A stretch of 11,617 nucleotides of DNA from the NCBI GenBank assembly GCA_900542245.1, contig UQMQ01000076.1:1-11617 (forward strand), given 5' to 3'. The DNA comes from an uncultured Eubacteriales bacterium (GTDB taxonomy: Bacteria; Bacillota; Clostridia; Peptostreptococcales; Anaerovoracaceae). This document shows, one piece after another, positions 6,630-11,617 of the stretch (position 1 is the stretch's first letter; every line of letters starts with the position of its first letter). Position numbers and translations under genes: made by a program. The notes under the pieces were generated by a model that saw only the letters and a list, made by a program, of their open reading frames with translations, searched no databases and was not told the DNA's origin.

Positions 6630-7513
6630 TGAAAAGAGCAGGCCGGATTTTAAGCCTAGTAATCGTAACGATCATGCTTTGCACAGCTGTTTGCTTTGCG
6701 GACAGCGCGGCTGCAGGCAGTTTTAATCTTGTAGAAGCCTATCCGAAGGACGGCGCAACCGGTACAGCGATGGAGAACGTCGGCGTAAAGCTGTATTTTG
6801 ATACGGAGTTTTCGGAGGAGGTCCTCAAAAACAAAAACGACAAGGCGTTCCAGCTCGTAGATCCGGAGGGAAAGAGTCTGCCGCTGATGGTGCTGTACGT
6901 ACCGAAGGAGGACGTCAAGGAAGAGGGCGTCAAGGGCATCATTCTGGTGCTGCTCGATAATACCGGAGACCATTCCGATGTTAAGGTTGAAAGCAATACG
7001 GAATATACGCTCAAAATTTCCAAGGATCTTGTGGCTGACAACGGCAGTACACTTGGCACAGACCAGAGCGTGACCTTCCGTACGATGAACCAGCAGGCGA
7101 ACACGCTCATCAACATTTTGATGATGGTCGTCATGTACGGCGGCATCATGTTCTTCACCATGCGCAGTATGAAAAAAACGGCAAAGGAAGAAGCTGAAAG
7201 AGCAAAAGAAGAAAAGGTCAACCCATATAAAGAAGCGAAGAGAACCGGCAAGTCCGTTGAAGAGATCGTTGAAAAAGATCAGAGAGACAAGGCCAAGAGA
7301 GCGGCGAAGCGCGCAAAGATGGCTGAGGATGCGGAAGACGATGACGACTACGAAGAGGACAACGGCAACTATAGAGTAAAGGCGCCGCGTCCGATCTCGG
7401 CGGCTGGGGCGAAATACAAAACGGGCAGGAAAGCGCTGGCAGAGGCAAAAAAAGCAGAGGAAGAAGCCAGAGCCGCTCGCAGAAAAGCGCAGAGCAAGGG
7501 TAAAAAGAAATAA
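6629..7513 (+). CDS. Signal-peptide, Ig-like-domain, single-pass membrane protein with charged cytoplasmic tail
   Basis: A 294-residue protein. Residues 1-24 are a signal peptide (KR, hydrophobic core, cleavage likely after VCFA). Residues about 33-152 look like a bacterial Ig-like domain of the SbsA/Big_5 type: it opens with AYPKDGATGTAMENVGVKLYF, has NTEYTLKI in the middle and ends with SVTFRTM. Residues about 158-177 form one membrane helix. The tail (178-294) is highly charged: alternating E/K-rich helix, VNPYKEAKRTGKSVEEIV, an acidic patch DAEDDDDYEED (235-245), and a strongly basic end. Lysines and arginines just after the helix put the tail in the cytoplasm and the Ig domain outside. 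There is no lipobox (V precedes C22). The ribosome binding site lies inside tadA, and the start overlaps its stop. Role unknown; a link between envelope and a cytoplasmic partner is inference. Confidence 0.85.
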   Translation: MKRAGRILSLVIVTIMLCTAVCFADSAAAGSFNLVEAYPKDGATGTAMENVGVKLYFDTEFSEEVLKNKNDKAFQLVDPEGKSLPLMVLYVPKEDVKEEGVKGIILVLLDNTGDHSDVKVESNTEYTLKISKDLVADNGSTLGTDQSVTFRTMNQQANTLINILMMVVMYGGIMFFTMRSMKKTAKEEAERAKEEKVNPYKEAKRTGKSVEEIVEKDQRDKAKRAAKRAKMAEDAEDDDDYEEDNGNYRVKAPRPISAAGAKYKTGRKALAEAKKAEEEARAARRKAQSKGKKK

Positions 7514-7530
7514 AAAAGAAATAGATCTCA

Positions 7531-7588
7531 GACCGATGAGAGGGCATGTACCTCTCATTTCGTCTAACATAGACGAAACCGATCGGTC
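7531..7588 (+). promoter_or_regulatory. Predicted three-way-junction RNA element in the ispE leader
   Basis: Three perfect stems nest with no mismatch in 58 bases. The outer stem pairs GACCGAT (7531-7537) with ATCGGTC (7582-7588). Hairpin one pairs GAGAGG (7538-7543) with CCTCTC (7551-7556) over a seven-base loop. Hairpin two pairs TTTCGTCT (7558-7565) with AGACGAAA (7571-7578) over AACAT. No T tract follows, so it is not a simple terminator. About 80 A-rich, probably unstructured bases then lead to the ispE ribosome binding site. It matches no riboswitch class I know; it could be a cis-regulator, a processing site or a dispersed repeat. The fold is from base pairing by eye. Confidence 0.5.
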
Positions 7589-7668
7589 GTAACAAGCAAA
7601 ACCGCAAGACGTAAAAAACGAAAACCGAAAAGCAAAACATGCGAAAAACATGTGAAAGAGGTGACCCT

Positions 7669-8601
7669 ATGACTGCCGTACGGGAACAGCGAGAACTGGA
7701 GATCCGCGCATACGCCAAAATCAATCTGGCGCTGGACGTCACCGGCATCAGACCCGACGGGTACCACAGCGTGGATACCATCATGCAGCGGGTGTCTCTG
7801 GCAGATCTGATACAGCTCCGCTGGCAGGAGGAACACCGCGATGCAGGGAAAGAACCTGTGCAGATCACGGTGACGACGACGAAACCCTATCTGCCGACCG
7901 ACCGGAGAAATCTGGTGTATCGGGCAGCGGAGGCCATGATCGCACAGGCACAGCAATGCGGGGCAGTCCCGCAGGGAAGACTGCACATTCATATCGAAAA
8001 ACGGATTCCGGTCGCAGCAGGACTTGGCGGCGGCAGCAGCAACTGTGCAGCGGTTCTGATTGCACTGAACCGTCTGTGGCGGCTGCACTGCAATACGCGG
8101 AAGCTGTGTGCAATCGCAGAGACGCTAGGCTCGGACATTCCATTCTGCGTACTGGTACAGAACACATCGTATCGCTGCGCATGGGGAACCGGTCGGGGCG
8201 AGGAGCTGCACGCGCTGCGGCGCGGCTTGCGCAAGTATCTAGTGCTTGCCAAGCCCGCATTCGGCGTATCGACCAGAGAGGTTTTTGCGGGCATCGATGC
8301 CTGCGAGATTCCGACGCATCCGGATCTGGCGCAGCTCAAACGAGCGCTCAGACAAAGAGATGATGAAATTGTCTACCAAAACATGATCAATGTTTTAGAG
8401 AATTATACCCTGCCGCATTATCCGAGAGTCCGGGCACTCAAGGATCGGATCGCGGCAACGGACGGCGTACGCAAGGTGCTGATGAGCGGCAGCGGACCGA
8501 CCGTCATCGGCTTCTATGATTCCTACCGTATGGCAAAACAGGCCTGCACGGAGATCAGGAAAGCCGGGTTTGAAGCCTATTGGGCGGACACCATCCGGTA
8601 A
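7669..8601 (+). CDS. ispE: 4-(cytidine 5'-diphospho)-2-C-methyl-D-erythritol kinase
   Basis: A GHMP-family kinase phosphorylating CDP-methylerythritol in the MEP (non-mevalonate) pathway to isopentenyl diphosphate, which feeds undecaprenyl phosphate and quinone synthesis. The 310 residues are normal length. The N-terminus has AYAKINLAL with K18. The ATP-binding glycine-rich motif PVAAGLGGGSSNCAA is at 115-129, GSDIPF (154-159) carries the catalytic aspartate D156, and MSGSGPTV is the C-terminal GHMP motif. ATG 7669 is chosen because GAGGTG (7658-7663) lies five bases upstream; the in-frame ATG at 7639 has none. A mismatch-free structured RNA element lies 80 bases upstream of the start, so post-transcriptional control is possible. 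The gntR gene follows after 111 bases in the same direction. Confidence 0.96.
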   Translation: MTAVREQRELEIRAYAKINLALDVTGIRPDGYHSVDTIMQRVSLADLIQLRWQEEHRDAGKEPVQITVTTTKPYLPTDRRNLVYRAAEAMIAQAQQCGAVPQGRLHIHIEKRIPVAAGLGGGSSNCAAVLIALNRLWRLHCNTRKLCAIAETLGSDIPFCVLVQNTSYRCAWGTGRGEELHALRRGLRKYLVLAKPAFGVSTREVFAGIDACEIPTHPDLAQLKRALRQRDDEIVYQNMINVLENYTLPHYPRVRALKDRIAATDGVRKVLMSGSGPTVIGFYDSYRMAKQACTEIRKAGFEAYWADTIR

Positions 8602-8634
8602 GACCGGACAGCTTTACATACAGAGATGGAAAGC

Positions 8635-8680
8635 AAAAGATGTAAAAGATGTAAGACGCAGAAGAGCAGAAAAAGATGTA
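8635..8680 (+). repeat. Three copies of AAAAGATGTA in the gntR leader
   Basis: Exact copies lie at 8635-8644, 8644-8653 and 8671-8680, the first two overlapping by one base. The flanking 8622-8710 is strongly purine-rich. The copies lie between ispE and the regulator at 8713 and could be binding sites or simple slippage. Confidence 0.5.
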
Positions 8681-8712
8681 GAACAGTAAGAAAGAATTTC
8701 GAGGTGGAGGAA

Positions 8713-9390
8713 ATGCTGAATTTTGATTTGCAGAATCACAAGCCATTGCGAGAGATCGTGTATGAAGAATTGAAACGACAAATTCTCAAAGGAGAGATTG
8801 CACCCGGACACAGAATGATGGAAGTCGAGCTGGCAGACGATATGGGCGTGAGCCGTACACCGGTCAGAGAAGCCATCCGTAAGCTGGAAAAGGAGGGTCT
8901 GGTGACCATCGAACCGCGGAAGGGCGCTTACGCGTCCGACATTTCCATCAAGGACATGGTCGACGTGCTGGAGGTCAGACAGTACTTAGAGAGCCTGGCG
9001 GCAGGCATGGCCGCGACCCGAATCACACCGGAGGAAAAGCTGCAGCTGCAGGAGGCGACCGACGCGTACAAGCAGGCGGTCGAGTCGGAGGATACTTCCG
9101 AGATCATCAAATGGGACGAAAATTTCCACAAGATCATCGTGGACTGCAGCGGCAACAAGACGCTGATCCAAATGATCTCGCAGGTGCAGGAGCTTGCGCT
9201 GCGTTTCCGTTATATCTATTACGATGATTTTTCGAGATATAAAAACCAGCCGCTGGAGCATCAGGAAATCGAAGAAGCGATTATGAGCGGCAACGCCGAT
9301 AAGGCCAGAGAAGAAGCATACGCGCATCTGGCAAGACTCAAGGAGTTCGTCATGATGCAGGGAGATAAGATCGTCAAAGGAGGCCAATAG
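8713..9390 (+). CDS. GntR family regulator, FCD domain
   Basis: A 225-residue transcription factor. Residues about 11-78 form the winged helix-turn-helix (IVYEELKRQILKGEIAPG, then VSRTPVREAIRKLEKEGLV and a wing IEPRKGAYAS). Residues about 85-215 form the FCD domain, with an intact metal set: D135 and H139 in WDENFH, H183 in LEHQEI and H205 in YAHLARLK. It therefore likely senses a carboxylate effector through a bound metal, unlike the other GntR protein here. ATG 8713 is chosen because GAGGTG (8701-8706) is six bases upstream. The in-frame ATG at 8626 would add 29 odd KRC-rich residues and has no ribosome binding site. It sits between ispE and the SipL-like gene and is closed by its own terminator. 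Its target genes cannot be read from the window. Confidence 0.93.
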   Translation: MLNFDLQNHKPLREIVYEELKRQILKGEIAPGHRMMEVELADDMGVSRTPVREAIRKLEKEGLVTIEPRKGAYASDISIKDMVDVLEVRQYLESLAAGMAATRITPEEKLQLQEATDAYKQAVESEDTSEIIKWDENFHKIIVDCSGNKTLIQMISQVQELALRFRYIYYDDFSRYKNQPLEHQEIEEAIMSGNADKAREEAYAHLARLKEFVMMQGDKIVKGGQ

Positions 9391-9403
9391 GTCTTCTTTT
9401 TTT
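9376..9403 (+). terminator. Intrinsic terminator overlapping the gntR stop codon
   Basis: AGGAGGCC (9378-9385) pairs with GGTCTTCT (9390-9397) over AATA, including two G-T pairs, and is followed by T up to 9403. The stem contains the last codons and the stop of the regulator gene. It insulates the sporulation genes from the ispE-gntR transcript. Confidence 0.85.
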
Positions 9404-9435
9404 GCGATTTGGACAGATTTTTGGCTGCGCGAGGT

Positions 9436-9462
9436 ATAGGCGCACGTGTCCGGGCATAGATT
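9436..9462 (+). promoter_or_regulatory. Sigma-E-like promoter of the SipL-like gene
   Basis: ATA (9436-9438), 16 bases, then CATAGATT (9455-9462), against the Bacillus sigma-E pattern ATA-N16-18-CATACANT with one change. Transcription would start near 9470. Mother-cell sigma-E expression is what is known for C. difficile sipL, so position and identity agree. No convincing sigma-A promoter is seen in the gap. Confidence 0.55.
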
Positions 9463-9495
9463 GTAGCAAGACCAAATCTGGAAAGGGGAAAAGCT

Positions 9496-11148
9496 ATGAC
9501 CTACGAAAAAGAGATACCCGAGTATGCGATGGTGCCGGCCAAGGAGATGGAGGAGCGCGTCATTACACCTGTCAGTAAGGAAGCCGTCTACACCGCCGTA
9601 CAGGTTTCCAATATTACCGAAAAACCCAAAACAGTGATCACCATAGAAGAAGATATCCTGGTTCCGGATACGAAGCCGGACCTTGCGAGGATCCTTTTGA
9701 TCGAAGGCACACCGCATCCGGCGAGCCGCGAAATCAGCCAGATCGGCAAAGGAGAGGACTACCTCAGCGTTTCCGGCGACATCGAGCTGCAGACGCTGTA
9801 TCTGCCGGAAAAGCAGGAAGGCGGGGAACCGATGATCGCGGTGCAGACCCGCGTGCCGTATCAGGAGCAATGGCACACGACGCTCACGCCGGGCGCGACC
9901 CTGCAGATGGATACCCGCATCGAAAAAATTGAACACATGGTGATCAACGAGCGCAAATACCGCGTCAAGATCTCTCTGGCAATCTACGCACGCGAATATA
10001 CAGAACGCAATCTGGAGCTTTTTGAGGGTATCAGCGGCGAAGAGATCCAGATGCAGCGCGAAAAAATTGAGATCACCAATGTCGCGCAGCGTAAGACTGA
10101 CACGCTGCATATCAGCCAGGATCTTGAGATCAAGGCGGAATGCCCGATCGAAGCGATCCTGCGTCAGGACATCGCGGTCGTCGAGAACTATAAGCAGGTG
10201 ACCGGAGAAAAAATCGTCATCAGCGGCTTTATCTGCGTCAATCTCCTGTACCGCTGCCGGGAGGAGGCTGCGTTTTGCGAAAACCTGCATCAGGCACGTG
10301 AAAAAGTGGAATTCACGCAGTTTATTCCGCTGCAGTCCGGCGCGACAGGCGCAGGGAGCCATATCTGTTTTGACGGCAGCGACCTCAAGGTCAAGCTGGT
10401 GCGCGGCGAGGACGGGGAAGAACTGCTGCGGTTGGAGGGCGATCTGCTGACGGAGGTCGAGATCTACTGCAATACCGAGAAAGAAGTCATTGTCGACGCT
10501 TACCATCGCGAAAAGGATTTTCTTTGCGACTTTCAGGAAGAGCATTGTCGAACGTTGGTCGGCACCACGATGGGCGAGTCCTCCCTACGTGAAATTTTCT
10601 CGCCGGAGGTGCCGGGCGGTGAAATCGAGCGCATCCTGTACACCGGAGGCGAGATCAGCAGCGGAGGCAGCCGTTGTGAACAGGGCAAAGTTGTTACCGA
10701 GGGTACGCTGACGATCAAGATGATCTGTCTGTGCGCGGGTGACGCGGAGACGCAGACGCAGATGCTCAGCGTGACCGAAGCAGTACCGTTCCGCGTGGTG
10801 ACCACCATCCCGCAGCTTAACGGAAACGAAAGCATGCGCGCGCAGATGTACATCAAAGATCTGTGGGCAGAAAAAATCAACGGCAAGCAGATCGAGTGCA
10901 ACGCAAGCGTGCTGGCCATGACCGAGGTCATGCGAGAAGTGCCGATTCAGGTGCTGACCAATCCGGCCTTTGCCGAGGGCGGCGGCACGCAGCGTCCGGC
11001 GCCGATGGTGATCTACATCGTCAAGCCGGAGGATCGTCTCTGGGATATTGCAAAGAAATATAAGAGTACGGTGGAGACCATCGCGGAGATCAATCATCTG
11101 GAGGAGGAAAGTCTGCAGCCGGGGCAGAAGCTGCTGATCCTGAAATAG
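9496..11148 (+). CDS. sipL: SipL-like spore coat morphogenesis protein (DUF3794/SPOCS plus LysM)
   Basis: A 550-residue mother-cell protein expected to help encase the forespore. DUF3794 (SPOCS) modules are visible at about 50-140 (opening with ILVPDTKPDLARILLIEG), about 210-300 (RQDIAVVENYK, then KIVISGFICVNLLY) and about 370-470. A single LysM domain ends the protein at about 505-550 (IYIVKPEDRLWDIAKKYK ... LQPGQKLLIL). This architecture and size match C. difficile SipL, whose LysM domain binds the basement-layer ATPase SpoIVA. The second half is cysteine-rich. There is no signal peptide. AAAGGGG (9482-9488) stands seven bases before ATG. A sigma-E-like promoter lies upstream and spoIIR follows. 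Other DUF3794 proteins exist in Clostridia, so orthology to sipL is probable rather than proven. Confidence 0.88.
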   Translation: MTYEKEIPEYAMVPAKEMEERVITPVSKEAVYTAVQVSNITEKPKTVITIEEDILVPDTKPDLARILLIEGTPHPASREISQIGKGEDYLSVSGDIELQTLYLPEKQEGGEPMIAVQTRVPYQEQWHTTLTPGATLQMDTRIEKIEHMVINERKYRVKISLAIYAREYTERNLELFEGISGEEIQMQREKIEITNVAQRKTDTLHISQDLEIKAECPIEAILRQDIAVVENYKQVTGEKIVISGFICVNLLYRCREEAAFCENLHQAREKVEFTQFIPLQSGATGAGSHICFDGSDLKVKLVRGEDGEELLRLEGDLLTEVEIYCNTEKEVIVDAYHREKDFLCDFQEEHCRTLVGTTMGESSLREIFSPEVPGGEIERILYTGGEISSGGSRCEQGKVVTEGTLTIKMICLCAGDAETQTQMLSVTEAVPFRVVTTIPQLNGNESMRAQMYIKDLWAEKINGKQIECNASVLAMTEVMREVPIQVLTNPAFAEGGGTQRPAPMVIYIVKPEDRLWDIAKKYKSTVETIAEINHLEEESLQPGQKLLILK

Positions 11149-11206
11149 CGCAGGGAAATCACTGCCGCGAGCGCGCGGTGCATGAGAAGAAATTTTGCAG
11201 GGTCTG

Positions 11207-11236
11207 GTATAGAAATGTAAAAATATGTCCATCATC
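11207..11236 (+). promoter_or_regulatory. Possible forespore (sigma-F/G-type) promoter of spoIIR
   Basis: GTATA (11207-11211), 18 bases, then CATCATC (11230-11236) resembles the sigma-G pattern GnATR-N18-CATnnTA with one change; sigma-F recognises a related sequence and drives spoIIR in Bacillus. A TGGTATAGA extended -10 of sigma-A type overlaps at 11205-11213 and is an alternative. Confidence 0.35.
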
Positions 11237-11256
11237 TTCTTGTCAGGAGGGAGAGT

Positions 11257-11617
11257 ATGGACAAAAAAGAGAAAAAAACAGGGGTGACCATCCTTTTGCT
11301 GATGGTGATCGCGATGGGGATTTTGGCAGCAACCGAGGGGTGGCTGCAGGACAGTACGCTGCACGAAGCGATGCTGCAGGAGGAATCGATGCAGGATGGG
11401 GCGCCGGATGCTGACAGCCTGCCTGTGCCAGTGCCCGAAAGCGTCAACGAGTATCCGGGCATTATCCGCTTCCACGTGATCGCCAACAGCAACAGCCAAA
11501 AGGACCAAAATATCAAATACATGGTGCGCAATCACGTATTCTGCAAGCTCGAAAACCAGCTGACCGCCGCCATGCTGCAGGCGGAGACCCGGGCTGCGGC
11601 AGCAGATGCGGCGGCAG
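11257..11617 (+). CDS. spoIIR: Stage II sporulation protein R, 5' part, cut by the window edge
   Basis: The first 120 codons are present and the frame is open at the edge. SpoIIR is made in the forespore under sigma-F, exported across the septum, and triggers SpoIIGA to cleave pro-sigma-E in the mother cell. Residues 1-8 are basic and 9-25 hydrophobic (VTILLLMVIAMGILAAT), an export signal or anchor. Residues about 28-66 form an acidic, proline-containing linker. From 69 the family motif IRFHVIANSNSQKDQNIKYMVR begins (written here to residue 90), which is what identifies it. The ribosome binding site AGGAGG (11245-11250) is six bases before ATG. It follows the SipL-like gene by 108 bases with no clear terminator between, so some read-through is possible. 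Confidence 0.93.
   Translation, partial: MDKKEKKTGVTILLLMVIAMGILAATEGWLQDSTLHEAMLQEESMQDGAPDADSLPVPVPESVNEYPGIIRFHVIANSNSQKDQNIKYMVRNHVFCKLENQLTAAMLQAETRAAAADAAA

Noticed and set aside
6683..6694. A lipoprotein signal in the Ig-like protein
   Set aside because: The residue before C22 is valine and before C18 is leucine, so neither fits a lipobox; a membrane helix further on provides anchoring.
7531..7588. A hammerhead ribozyme
   Set aside because: CGATGAG-, CGAAAC- and GTC-like words occur near three stems, but GAAA is buried inside hairpin two instead of joining two stems, so the catalytic core cannot form in any permutation I tried.
6656..7651. A 331-codon minus-strand open frame opposite the Ig-like gene
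   Set aside because: The phenylalanine-, leucine- and arginine-rich product mirrors the lysine/glutamate-rich real gene, and the frame crosses the structured gap.
7598..7657. Phased A-tracts giving intrinsically bent DNA before ispE
   Set aside because: Centres of the A runs are spaced about 16, 7, 7, 6, 10 and 10 bases, not at a steady helical repeat.
8594..8608. A terminator at the end of ispE
   Set aside because: TCCGGT and ACCGGA pair over three bases around the stop codon, but only TTT follows and the stem is six pairs; too weak to call.
8986..10545. A 519-codon minus-strand open frame opposite the gntR and SipL-like genes
   Set aside because: It spans two well-supported plus-strand genes, their terminator and a promoter. 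It is rich in R, H, L and D as expected of an antisense shadow, and matches no family.
11165..11178. A terminator between the SipL-like gene and spoIIR
   Set aside because: The CCGCG/CGCGG hairpin is short and has no T tract directly after it.

Overview
The window looks like an ordinary chromosomal stretch of an anaerobic, endospore-forming Firmicute of the class Clostridia. The evidence is a SipL-like spore coat morphogenesis gene next to spoIIR, a clostridial-type small protein resembling the glycyl-radical end of the anaerobic ribonucleotide reductase, strong AGGAGG-type ribosome binding sites, and the order ispE - gntR - DUF3794/LysM gene - spoIIR, which I associate with Clostridia. Base composition is moderately GC-rich, so a gut Lachnospiraceae or Oscillospiraceae is a reasonable guess. 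I cannot name a species. I see no tRNA, rRNA, CRISPR array, transposase or phage gene.

Left part (1-4320, plus strand): a DUF2284 cysteine-rich protein; a gap holding a good sigma-A promoter and a doubtful 43-codon ORF; alanine racemase (alr) closed by a strong terminator; then a two-gene unit of a GntR/FadR-type regulator and a sodium:neurotransmitter symporter family (NSS) transporter. A bidirectional terminator ends this part.

Middle (4329-6006): two minus-strand genes, a 98-residue stand-alone protein carrying an NrdD-type glycyl-radical motif and a CvpA-family membrane protein. A short divergent region containing a terminator-like hairpin separates them from an unrecognised 182-residue plus-strand protein.

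Right part (6085-11617, plus strand): tadA, whose promoter predicts a nearly leaderless mRNA, is translationally coupled to a membrane-anchored Ig-like protein. A 155-base gap holds an unusual, mismatch-free predicted three-way RNA junction and leads to ispE (MEP isoprenoid pathway). A second GntR/FCD regulator follows, closed by a terminator that overlaps its stop codon. Last come the sporulation genes: a SipL-like protein behind a sigma-E-like promoter, and the 5' part of spoIIR behind a possible forespore promoter, cut by the window edge.

Functionally the window mixes cell-wall precursor supply (alr, ispE), translation fidelity (tadA), amino-acid uptake and sporulation. I found no large new multi-gene system. 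The items most worth a second look are the stand-alone glycyl-radical-like protein, the three-way-junction RNA element before ispE, the predicted leaderless tadA and the Ig-like membrane protein.
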